From Polyangium jinanense (GTDB lineage Bacteria; Myxococcota; Polyangia; Polyangiales; Polyangiaceae), in contig NZ_JAGTJJ010000003.1 of assembly GCF_028435365.1 (NCBI RefSeq), positions 186,001 to 250,000 of the forward strand: a stretch of DNA of 64,000 bases, given 5' to 3'. Shown here one piece after another: positions 8,609 to 16,080 of the stretch (positions are counted from its first letter, which is position 1; each line of letters begins with the position of its first letter). Under the pieces are notes generated by a model. It ran no database searches and was not told the DNA's origin. It saw only the letters and a list, made by a program, of their open reading frames with translations. The translations under genes were made by a program, and so were the position numbers.

Positions 8609-9415
8609 CTAGGCCGCACCTTCCTCGCGGCTTCCTTCCACGAAATCCGTGACCGCCACGCCGACGAGGTTCCTCGCCCGCATGCCTTCGAGGATCGCGG
8701 GCAGCGCGCCGAGGCTCGCCGGCACGTGATCGTCACGCTCGGCCGCGTCGTGCAGAAGCACGATCGCCCCGTCTTCCAGGCCTCGCACGACGCGCGCCGC
8801 CACCTTCGTCGCGTCCGCCGAGGCGAGCCCGTCGATCGCACGAACCGACCAGCCGACCACCGTCAGGCCAAGCTCGGTAACGACCTTCGCGATGCGCGGG
8901 TTCGTGTGCCCGATCGGCGGCCGGAACAGGGTCGGCTTGCTCCCCGTGATCTTTTCCAGCACCACGAGCGAGCGCTCGATGTCCGCGCGCACGGCGGCCG
9001 TGGACAGCATGGCGAACGTTCGCGGATGCGCGTAGCCGTGCGAGCCGAGCGTGTGACCTCGCGCCACGATGTCGCGCACGAGCTCCGGATGCGCCTCGGC
9101 CTTCTTGCCGATCACGAAGAACGTCGCCTTGATCTTCGCCCGATCGAGCGCGTCGAGCACCTTCGGCGTGTGCGTGCGATTCGGCCCGTCGTCGAAGGTC
9201 AGGGCCACGCCGCGCGCGTCGTCGGGCCCGCGGCAGACCGCGTCGACGAACATGCGGAGGCGCAAGAAGAGCACGCCGGAGAAGACGATCGCCGTGTACG
9301 CGGCGAGCGCGGTGAGCGTGATCCACGTAGGCACGGGCCCGATGAGGAGCGAACGCGCGACGAGCGCGAGGGCTCCGAACGTCGCCATGTAGAACAGGAT
9401 CCGCGCGGGCGGCAC
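8609..9415 (-). CDS. Membrane-anchored polysaccharide deacetylase (NodB fold)
   Basis: 268 aa with a GTG start 4 nt after the upstream stop, which suggests coupled translation. Two N-terminal hydrophobic helices (~5-25 and ~30-52) anchor it, and the NodB domain would face the periplasm. The catalytic motifs are complete: TFDDGP (73-78), SHGYAH (125-130, metal-binding histidines), RPP (165-167), then GWSVRAIDG and LLHD. Such enzymes remove acetyl groups from N- or O-acetylated sugars in peptidoglycan, chitin-like polymers or exopolysaccharide. The substrate cannot be told from the sequence. Confidence 0.9.
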   Translation of the reverse strand: MPPARILFYMATFGALALVARSLLIGPVPTWITLTALAAYTAIVFSGVLFLRLRMFVDAVCRGPDDARGVALTFDDGPNRTHTPKVLDALDRAKIKATFFVIGKKAEAHPELVRDIVARGHTLGSHGYAHPRTFAMLSTAAVRADIERSLVVLEKITGSKPTLFRPPIGHTNPRIAKVVTELGLTVVGWSVRAIDGLASADATKVAARVVRGLEDGAIVLLHDAAERDDHVPASLGALPAILEGMRARNLVGVAVTDFVEGSREEGAA

Positions 9416-9419
9416 TGCT

Positions 9420-9968
9420 CTACTTCTTCGCCTTTTTCTCGTCCGCCGACGTGTCGAAATCCTCGTCGAGCTCGTCCTCGGCCGGCTGCGCGATGCGCTT
9501 TTGCGGCCCAGCCTTCGCCGGCGGAGCTTTTGTCTCTTCTTTTGCTTCTGCTTCGCCCTCGGGCCCGGGCGTGTTGTCGGCGTCGTAGAAGCCGCCGAGC
9601 ACCGCGGCGATGGTCGCGAGCGAGGTGATGGGGAAGTAGCCGAACCGGATCGCCTCGCTCTTCGTCATCACGCCGATCTGGCTCAGCGGCTCGGTCGGGA
9701 GGTACATCGTCAGCCACTTGCGCGCGGCGAACATGAGCCCGGCTCCGAGCAGCGCGCCGACGACGGCCTTCATCCCGGCCTCGATCTTCGCGTCCTTCGC
9801 CCAGATGGGTTTGCCCGCGATGAGGCCGATCACGACGCCGGTGATCGCGGCGGCGATGTACGCCAGCCAGGCAGGTAGTAGGGCAAATCCGAGCTTCACG
9901 AGCCCGAACCCGATGAGCCCGCCCACGATGAGGCCTTTGAGGATCCCTACGATCAGGCGCCCGAGCAT
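9420..9968 (-). CDS. Small polytopic membrane protein with acidic tail
   Basis: 182 aa. I chose the ATG at 9968 because AAGGA lies 8 nt upstream; a GTG at 9986 would add six residues. Residues ~1-60 hold two or three glycine-rich hydrophobic helices (LIVGGLIGFGLVKLGFALL, AAAITGVVIGLIAG), ~65-85 another, and ~105-130 a fourth. The last ~50 residues are highly charged and probably cytoplasmic (AEDELDEDFDTSADEKKAKK in part). It is the first gene of the probable operon with the polysaccharide deacetylase. I do not recognise the family. Confidence 0.7.
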   Translation of the reverse strand: MLGRLIVGILKGLIVGGLIGFGLVKLGFALLPAWLAYIAAAITGVVIGLIAGKPIWAKDAKIEAGMKAVVGALLGAGLMFAARKWLTMYLPTEPLSQIGVMTKSEAIRFGYFPITSLATIAAVLGGFYDADNTPGPEGEAEAKEETKAPPAKAGPQKRIAQPAEDELDEDFDTSADEKKAKK

Positions 9969-10019
9969 CACCGTAATCCTTGGCACGGCAGCCCGCGCCG
10001 TTCAACATGCGGCCCGCTC

Positions 10020-11489
10020 GTGAACTTCATCAGCATCGAGTACGCGGTTTTCTTCGCCGTTGCGTTCGTCGGTTGGTGGGGCCTTTCGACCCTCAAACCG
10101 TCGTTCGCCACGTCCGGCGGGCGCCTCCTCGCCTCATGGCCGCGCATCGTCTTCCTCCTTGCGATGAGTTACGGCTTCTACGCCGCCTGGGACTGGCGGT
10201 ATCTGCCGCTCATCTTCGGCTCGTCGACGGTCGATTTTTTCCTCGCCCGCATCATCGCGAACGAGACGAGCCCCTCGCGCCGCAAGGCGCTCCTGACGAT
10301 CACCGTCGTCCTGAACCTCGGCTTCCTGGGCTTCTTCAAGTACTGGAACTTCGGCGTCGAGAACGTCGAGCTCCTCCGCGCGTGGCTCACGGGCACCACG
10401 CCGAAGACGAGCGACGCGATGCGGGTCCTGCTCCCGCCCGTCGGCATCTCGTTCTTCACGTTCGAGTCGATGAGCTACGTCATCGACGTCTACCGCGGCG
10501 ATCTCCCGGCCCACCGGAGCTACCTCCGCTACCTGCTCTTCGTCTCGTTTTTCCCGCACCTCGTTGCGGGCCCGATCGTTCGCCCGCGTGACCTTCTGCC
10601 GCAGCTCGAAGCCGTCCCTTCGCTGCCGAGCCGCGTGGGCGCCGAGGCCATGTTCCTCATCGCGACAGGCCTCCTGAAGAAGGTCGTCTTCGCCGATCAG
10701 CTCGCGATCCACCTCGTCGATCGGGTCTTCGAGCGACCGGAGAACTACTCCGCGGTCGAGGTGCTCGCGGGCGTCTACGGCTACGCCGTCCAGATCTACT
10801 GCGACTTCTCGGGCTACAGCGACATCGCGATCGGCTCGGCGCTCCTGCTCGGCGTGCGCTTCCCGCCGAACTTCGACGCGCCCTACACCTCGTCGAACCT
10901 CGCCGAGTTCTGGCGCCGCTGGCACATCTCGCTGTCGAGCTGGCTGCGCGACTACCTGTACATCCCGCTCGGCGGAAACCGAGGTTCGAACCTCGCGACG
11001 TACCGCAACCTCATGCTCACGATGCTCCTCGGCGGCCTCTGGCACGGCGCGTCGTGGACGTTCGTCTTCTGGGGCTTCCTCCACGGGCTCGGCCTCGCCG
11101 TCACACGCGCCTTCGAGCGCGCCGGGGGCAAGAGCGCGGGCAAGTCGAAGCGCTTCCTCCCGAAGCCGATCGGCGTGATCCTCACGTTCCACTACGTCTG
11201 CCTCGCGTGGATCTTCTTCCGCGCCCCGACCTTCGACATCGGCACGCGTGTCCTCAAGCAGATCTCGACCGGGACGACCTTCCACCCGAACTTGCCGCCG
11301 ATCGTCGCCGCTTTGCTCGCCCTCGGGATCGCCGTGCACCACACGCCGCGTGTGATCTACGATCAGCTGCGCGCCGCGTTCACGGCCCTGCCGGCCCCCG
11401 CGCAAGGCGCCATGCTCTTCCTCGTCGCCGTCGTGCTGCACGAGGCGGCGAGCGTGAAGGCCGTGCCGTTCGTGTACTTCCAGTTCTAG
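10020..11489 (+). CDS. MBOAT family O-acyltransferase (AlgI/DltB-like)
   Basis: 489 aa, GTG start, many membrane helices throughout. The layout is that of AlgI-type polysaccharide O-acetyltransferases: SFFTFESMSYVIDVYRG, FPHLVAGPIVR, DFSGYSDIAIGSALLLG, EFWRRWHISLSSWLRDYLYIPLGG, and the catalytic histidine (H342) in GGLWHGASW. These proteins move acyl groups across or within the membrane onto sugars of a surface polymer. Such systems usually need an AlgX/J-like or SGNH partner; none is adjacent. A small lipoprotein follows after 2 nt, so they are probably cotranscribed. Confidence 0.92.
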   Translation: MNFISIEYAVFFAVAFVGWWGLSTLKPSFATSGGRLLASWPRIVFLLAMSYGFYAAWDWRYLPLIFGSSTVDFFLARIIANETSPSRRKALLTITVVLNLGFLGFFKYWNFGVENVELLRAWLTGTTPKTSDAMRVLLPPVGISFFTFESMSYVIDVYRGDLPAHRSYLRYLLFVSFFPHLVAGPIVRPRDLLPQLEAVPSLPSRVGAEAMFLIATGLLKKVVFADQLAIHLVDRVFERPENYSAVEVLAGVYGYAVQIYCDFSGYSDIAIGSALLLGVRFPPNFDAPYTSSNLAEFWRRWHISLSSWLRDYLYIPLGGNRGSNLATYRNLMLTMLLGGLWHGASWTFVFWGFLHGLGLAVTRAFERAGGKSAGKSKRFLPKPIGVILTFHYVCLAWIFFRAPTFDIGTRVLKQISTGTTFHPNLPPIVAALLALGIAVHHTPRVIYDQLRAAFTALPAPAQGAMLFLVAVVLHEAASVKAVPFVYFQF

Positions 11490-11491
11490 CC

Positions 11492-11794
11492 ATGCGCCCT
11501 TTCGCCCGGATACTTCCCTTCCTCGTCCTCGTCGGCTGCCTCGACAACGTCAACGGGCGTGGCGCGGCCAGGCCGGTCGTGCTGATGCACGCGGAGAAGG
11601 ACCTCGACTGCCCCAGCGAGGACATCCGCGTGAGCGAGGAGTTCGGCGGGGTCTACAAGGCCGTCGGCTGCGGCCGGAAGGCGTACTATCAGACGCTCTG
11701 CGAGCACCTCTCCTGCGAGGTGAAAGGCGAGGGCGACGGGCCCGTCGGCTGGAAGGATCGGCCCGATCAGAACACGCCCGTCCTTCCGAGGTAG
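11492..11794 (+). CDS. Small cysteine-containing lipoprotein, 100 aa
   Basis: ATG start 2 nt after the MBOAT stop. A lipoprotein signal ends in the lipobox LVGC with the lipidated Cys at residue 16. The mature part has a secreted, Cys-containing domain (DLDCPSEDIRV, AVGCGRKAYYQTLCEHLSCEV) with four further cysteines, probably two disulfides. The CGRKAYY..C pattern recurs in small myxobacterial secreted lipoproteins of unknown function. It may assist the acyltransferase at the cell surface, but this rests only on position. Confidence 0.75.
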   Translation: MRPFARILPFLVLVGCLDNVNGRGAARPVVLMHAEKDLDCPSEDIRVSEEFGGVYKAVGCGRKAYYQTLCEHLSCEVKGEGDGPVGWKDRPDQNTPVLPR

Positions 11795-11828
11795 ACATCG
11801 AACCTTCGCATTGCGACAGGACCGAACG

Positions 11829-12209
11829 ATGAGCGAGACGAACGAGGGCGCGGATCCGCAGGGCGAGGCCGAAGAGCCGAGCGAGGCCGCGCGCCCCAAG
11901 AAGAAGCGCAAGAAGAAGGCGAAGGCGCCGCGCGAAGGCGTGCCCTCGTTCGCGCAGCGGTTCCCGCGCGACGAGAGCCTCGACGCGTTGCTCGCCGCCT
12001 TCGACCGCGGCGACTACGCCCGCGTCCGCGAGGACGGCGCGCGCCTCGTGAAGAGCACGGACGACCCGGCCGTGCGCCGCGCCGCCGAGGAGCTCCTGCG
12101 TCGCATCGAGCCCGATCCGCTCGCGAAGTACATGCTCTTGGCCGCGTGCTTGCTCCTCGTCTTTTTCACGGTCTGGTACTTCTCTCACCGGCTCTCGCCC
12201 ACCCCATGA
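11829..12209 (+). CDS. Lys-rich protein with C-terminal membrane helix
   Basis: 126 aa from the ATG at 11829, which has AGGA 8 nt upstream; an upstream in-frame ATG at 11811 is less likely. The N-terminus is acidic, then strongly basic (KKKRKKKAK near residue 27), then helical with a TPR-like pair (residues ~45-90). A single hydrophobic helix near the C-terminus (~101-119, MLLAACLLLVFFTVWYF) makes it tail-anchored with the bulk in the cytoplasm. Its stop overlaps the start of the next gene (ATGA), so the two are translationally coupled. Function unknown. Confidence 0.75.
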   Translation: MSETNEGADPQGEAEEPSEAARPKKKRKKKAKAPREGVPSFAQRFPRDESLDALLAAFDRGDYARVREDGARLVKSTDDPAVRRAAEELLRRIEPDPLAKYMLLAACLLLVFFTVWYFSHRLSPTP

Positions 12210-12841
12210 CGTCGAGGCCGAGCGCCCTCGCCCTCGTCCTTTCGGGCCTCGCGCTCGCCGCGTGCGGGTCTTCTGCGCCCGAGCCGCGGCCTTCGTTCAC
12301 CACGCCCGGCGAGGGCATGGTCGACGCGTCGTCCGGCATGCCGATCGAGCGGTATTTTCCGCTCGTGCACGGAAACCTCTGGCACTACGAGACGACGAGC
12401 GACGATGGCGAGCGAGGCCTCTTGCTCGTCCGCGCCCGCCGCACGAGTGCGATCGAGGGCGAGCTCGTCACGCCCACGGGCGCGCGCCGCGTCGCGTTCA
12501 CGAGCGAGGGCGTCGCGCTGCTCGGCCGTTCGGTCTACGTGCTGCGCGCGCCGATCGCCGTCGGCATGAGCTGGACCGGCGAGCATGGCGGCTGGACGCG
12601 GATCGAAGCGGTCGGACAGAGCGTGACCGTGCCGGCGGGGCGCTTCGACGGATGTGTCGTCACGGTCGAAGAGCGCGGCGGCGATGTACCCATCCGGTAC
12701 ACGACCACGTTTTGTCCCGATGTCGGCATCACCGTTCTCGACGTCGAGGCGCGTATGGGCCACGAGCGCGCTGAACTCCGGAGTTACGGGCCACCCGTGA
12801 ACATCGGACCCGAGGGCACGAGCTTCACCACGACGCCCTGA
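12206..12841 (+). CDS. Hypothetical lipoprotein, 211 aa
   Basis: The ATG overlaps the upstream stop by 4 nt. A type II signal peptide ends at LALAAC with Cys20 lipidated. The mature protein is a beta-rich domain starting at IERYFPLVHGNLWHYET and continuing through repeated strand pairs (SYGPP ending). The phrase YFPL..GN.W.YE is typical of a widespread bacterial family of exported beta-sandwich proteins of unknown function. It forms a coupled pair with the tail-anchored protein upstream and may act in the envelope with it. Confidence 0.75.
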   Translation: MTSRPSALALVLSGLALAACGSSAPEPRPSFTTPGEGMVDASSGMPIERYFPLVHGNLWHYETTSDDGERGLLLVRARRTSAIEGELVTPTGARRVAFTSEGVALLGRSVYVLRAPIAVGMSWTGEHGGWTRIEAVGQSVTVPAGRFDGCVVTVEERGGDVPIRYTTTFCPDVGITVLDVEARMGHERAELRSYGPPVNIGPEGTSFTTTP

Positions 12842-12955
12842 TCCCGAGGCCGACGTTACGTTAGCGGCGGCCGTGGGCGCTCTTCGAGCGCGCGCCTCGT
12901 GACTTCCGTTTTCGCGCGTGGGCAGTAGACTCGCCTCGCGTCAAGGAGCCGAGGC

Positions 12956-14053
12956 ATGCGCAACTACTGGGACTACATCAAGGTCGAAGAGCTCCTTTCG
13001 CTGCAGGGCGGCTTCGACAACGACGAGAGCAAGCTTTCGAACGACGAGGTCGTCTTCATCGTCGTCCACCAGGTCTACGAGCTCTGGTTCAAGCTCATCC
13101 TGCGCGAGCTCGAGACGGCGCGCGATCTCTTCCGGCAGAACCCCGTGCCCGACATGAAGCTCGCGAACGCGGCGACCTCGCTCCGCCGCGTCGTGGCGCT
13201 CTTCGAGCAGGCCGTGCCGCATTTCCGCGTGATGGAGACGCTCACCACGCGCGACTACCTCGACTTCCGCGACCGGTTGATCCCGGCGAGCGGCTTCCAG
13301 TCGGCGCAGATGCGCGAGATCGAGATCCTGCTCGGGCTCGACGACACCCTGCGCATCCCGCTCGGTCGCGAGGGCAGCTACATGGCGGCGCTCCGCTCCT
13401 CGGACGGTTCTCCTTCGGCGGCGCTCGCCCGCGTCGAGCAACGCAGGCAGAGCGGGCCGAGCTTGAAGAGCGTGCTCTACGAGTGGCTCGCGCGCACGCC
13501 GATCGACGGCCCTGCGACGCAGGAGTCGGCCGATCGGTTCGCGAAGGCGTTCATCGCGGGGCACGAGAAGGAGATCGAGAACCGCGTTCGCCTCGCCAAG
13601 CAGAACGCGCTCACGGCGGACGACATCACGCGGCTCGAGGAGCGTTACCGCGCCGAGATCCGGTTCGCCGAGCGGTTCCTCCGGGCCGAGGACGAAGAGG
13701 GGCTCGACGACGAGGCGCGCGCCTTCCGCCGGCGCGTGCGGGCGGCGATCGTGTTCCTGGAGAGCTACCGCGAGCTGCCGCGGCTCGCGTGGCCGCGCGA
13801 GGTCATCGACCTCGTGATCGCGGTCGAGCAGCAGATGATCATCTGGCGCCAGCGCCACGCGCGCATGGTCGAGCGTGTGATCGGGCGGCGTACGGGAACG
13901 GGGGGGTCTGCGGGCGTCGATTATCTCGATCAGACGGCGCTTCGGTATCGCATTTTCAACGACCTCTGGGCCGTGCGGACGATCTTGCTCCGCAAGCCGA
14001 GCGTCCCGTTGCTCTCGCACGAGGACGAGTACCGATTCCGTGTCGAGGATTGA
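12956..14053 (+). CDS. kynA: Tryptophan 2,3-dioxygenase
   Basis: 365 aa, ATG start with AAGGAG 8 nt upstream. It oxidises L-tryptophan to N-formylkynurenine with a haem cofactor, the first step of the kynurenine route. Diagnostic features are the active-site HQVYELWFK (His38), FRDRLIPASGFQS, the axial haem-ligand region WRQRHARMVERVIG (His301), and GTGGSAGVDYL followed by RIFNDLWAVRTIL. Typical bacterial enzymes are near 300 residues; this one has extra sequence between about residues 140 and 240, nearer in length to eukaryotic enzymes. No kynurenine formamidase or kynureninase is nearby. The next gene starts within or just after its stop, so TDO is probably cotranscribed with the HTTM proteins. 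A TAGACT hexamer at 12926-12931 could be a -10 box, but no good -35 accompanies it. Confidence 0.93.
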   Translation: MRNYWDYIKVEELLSLQGGFDNDESKLSNDEVVFIVVHQVYELWFKLILRELETARDLFRQNPVPDMKLANAATSLRRVVALFEQAVPHFRVMETLTTRDYLDFRDRLIPASGFQSAQMREIEILLGLDDTLRIPLGREGSYMAALRSSDGSPSAALARVEQRRQSGPSLKSVLYEWLARTPIDGPATQESADRFAKAFIAGHEKEIENRVRLAKQNALTADDITRLEERYRAEIRFAERFLRAEDEEGLDDEARAFRRRVRAAIVFLESYRELPRLAWPREVIDLVIAVEQQMIIWRQRHARMVERVIGRRTGTGGSAGVDYLDQTALRYRIFNDLWAVRTILLRKPSVPLLSHEDEYRFRVED

Positions 14054-14054
14054 C

Positions 14055-16076
14055 GTGGGCAAACGAATTCTGTCGAGCTTCCTTACAATCGACGCCCGCT
14101 CCCTGGGGCTCTTTCGCATCGCGATGGCCCTCGTCCTTCTGGGCGACCTCTTTCGTCGCTGGCCGTGGGTGCGCGCGTTTTATTCGAACGAAGGCGTCCT
14201 TCCGAATCACAACCACATCTTCAACCTGCGCGACAAAGGCCAGGTCTGGAGCATCCTCCACGCCTTTTCGAGTGTCGGGGAGAACCACCTCGCGTTCGTC
14301 CTGATCCTCCTCGTCTATCTCGGCTTTCTCCTCGGCTGGAAGACGCGCATCTTCCACGCGCTCTCGCTGATCTGTCTGGTCAGCCTCGGCTCGCGGAACA
14401 TCCTGCTCGAAAACCAGGGCAACTACGCGGCCGTCGCGCTCCTCTTCTTCACGCTCTTCTTGCCGCTCGGCAGCCGCTTCTCCGTCGACGCCCTCGCCCG
14501 CTCGTTCGCGGATCGCGACGAAAAGACCGACGCGGATTTGAACGATCGCCCGCGGCCCACGGAGGCCGAGCTTTCGGTCACGCGCGGGCCCGGCTGGTCG
14601 CCGCTCTCGTTCGCGGCGCTCGCCGTCACGCTGCAGATCGTGATCATCCTCGTCGCGTCGGCGGCCTGGCATTTCGCTGGGTCGTGGCGGGACGGCAGCG
14701 GCCTTTATTATGCGCTCCACGTCGAGCGCTGGGTGAGCGATTTCGGGGTGCGGCTCCAGCACGCGCCGGCCGGCGTCTTGAAGGGCCTCTCGTATTTGCT
14801 CCTCGCGGCGGAATGCGCCGTCCCGCTCCTCGTGCTCGTCCCCGTGGCGCGAAGGCCGCTCCGCGGCATCGCCGTCGGGCTCCTCGTCGTGTATTCGCTC
14901 GCGCTCGGCCTCCTGTTCTCGCTCGGCCTTTATGCCTGGACGCTGCTCGCCGCCGCGGCGCTGCTCCTACCGGAGGAGAGCTGGGACGCCTTCGAGCGCC
15001 GTTTTTCCCCGGAGCGCGCGCGCAGCGTCGTCTACGACGAGGATTGCGGCGTTTGCTTGTGGCTTGCGCGCCTCGCCAAGCGCCTCGACGCCCAGCACCA
15101 CCTCACGTTCCAGGGCAATGGCGACCTCTCGGGGCTCCTCCGCGGCAAGGCCGACGGCACGGTCGAAAAGGTCGACCTGCCGGCGGACATCACCGAGGAG
15201 CTCGTGCAGAACACGATCGTCGTCGTGGACGCAAAAGGCACCGTCCTCACGCGGAGCCGCGGCATCGCGGAGATCGTGCGGGCCTTGCCGTTCGGGCGTC
15301 CTCTCGCCTTCGTCATGCGCCTGCCGGGCATCTCGAACCTGCTCGACGTCTTCTATGACGCCTTCGCCAAGCGGCGCGCCGACGTCAGCGTCCTCCTCGG
15401 CATGGACGCGTGCGGCGTCCCCGCGCCGAAAGACGAGGCCGAACCCGATGCCGCCGAGGCCCTCGACGTCCCGTCCGCCGTACGCACCCAGCGTTTCTTG
15501 ACGGGTGGCCTTCGCGAGGCGTTCGTCTTCGTGCTTTTCGTCGCGGCGCTCGCGCAGGCGACCAAGGAAAACCCGCTTCGGTTCTCGATTCCCCAGGGAA
15601 AACTCCTCTCGGCGGCCGTCGCGTGGCCGCGCATGATGGAGCGCTGGGACGTGCTCGCCGTGAACGGGGATGAGGACGGAGTCTTCGTGATCGACGGTCA
15701 GAACCGCAAGGGCGCGAGCATCGACCCGCTCACGGGCGCCCCGCCCGCGATCACCCCCGAGGCCTTCAACGCGCGCAAGCTCGGCCAGCTCTGGAACGAT
15801 TACCTGAACCGCGTCCGCCTGCGCGAGTACGAGCCGTTCCAGAAGGCCCTGCGTGATTACCTCAGCAAGGGCGGCCCCGCGCTCGAGGGCCGCACGCCGG
15901 ACGAGCAGCTCTCGGGCTACGACGCGTACTGGGTGAAGTATTCGATCGCGAAGCCTGGCGAGAGCCCGGCGCGCGTCGAGAAGGATCGCGAAAAACTCTT
16001 CACGCATTCGCGCGGCGGGCGCATGGCGGCCGACCGGCTCCCGATCATCAAGCCCGACGTCCGCCGGCAGGAGTAG
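14055..16076 (+). CDS. HTTM-DCC membrane protein 1 (gamma-carboxylase-like)
   Basis: About 673 aa from the GTG at 14055, which has GAGG upstream; an in-frame GTG at 14040 would overlap kynA. The N-terminal half is the HTTM region shared with vitamin K-dependent gamma-carboxylases: several membrane helices, FYSNEGVLPNHNH, and a lumenal-type soluble stretch. It is followed by a thioredoxin-like DCC domain whose signature DEDCGVC is intact (Cys331 and Cys334). The last ~180 residues form a soluble domain after one more hydrophobic helix (EAFVFVLFVAALAQ) that is shared with the next gene. Function in bacteria is unproven; a membrane redox or oxidative modification role is plausible. The neighbouring paralogue suggests a heteromeric pair. 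Confidence 0.85.
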   Translation: MGKRILSSFLTIDARSLGLFRIAMALVLLGDLFRRWPWVRAFYSNEGVLPNHNHIFNLRDKGQVWSILHAFSSVGENHLAFVLILLVYLGFLLGWKTRIFHALSLICLVSLGSRNILLENQGNYAAVALLFFTLFLPLGSRFSVDALARSFADRDEKTDADLNDRPRPTEAELSVTRGPGWSPLSFAALAVTLQIVIILVASAAWHFAGSWRDGSGLYYALHVERWVSDFGVRLQHAPAGVLKGLSYLLLAAECAVPLLVLVPVARRPLRGIAVGLLVVYSLALGLLFSLGLYAWTLLAAAALLLPEESWDAFERRFSPERARSVVYDEDCGVCLWLARLAKRLDAQHHLTFQGNGDLSGLLRGKADGTVEKVDLPADITEELVQNTIVVVDAKGTVLTRSRGIAEIVRALPFGRPLAFVMRLPGISNLLDVFYDAFAKRRADVSVLLGMDACGVPAPKDEAEPDAAEALDVPSAVRTQRFLTGGLREAFVFVLFVAALAQATKENPLRFSIPQGKLLSAAVAWPRMMERWDVLAVNGDEDGVFVIDGQNRKGASIDPLTGAPPAITPEAFNARKLGQLWNDYLNRVRLREYEPFQKALRDYLSKGGPALEGRTPDEQLSGYDAYWVKYSIAKPGESPARVEKDREKLFTHSRGGRMAADRLPIIKPDVRRQE

Positions 16077-16080
16077 GGTC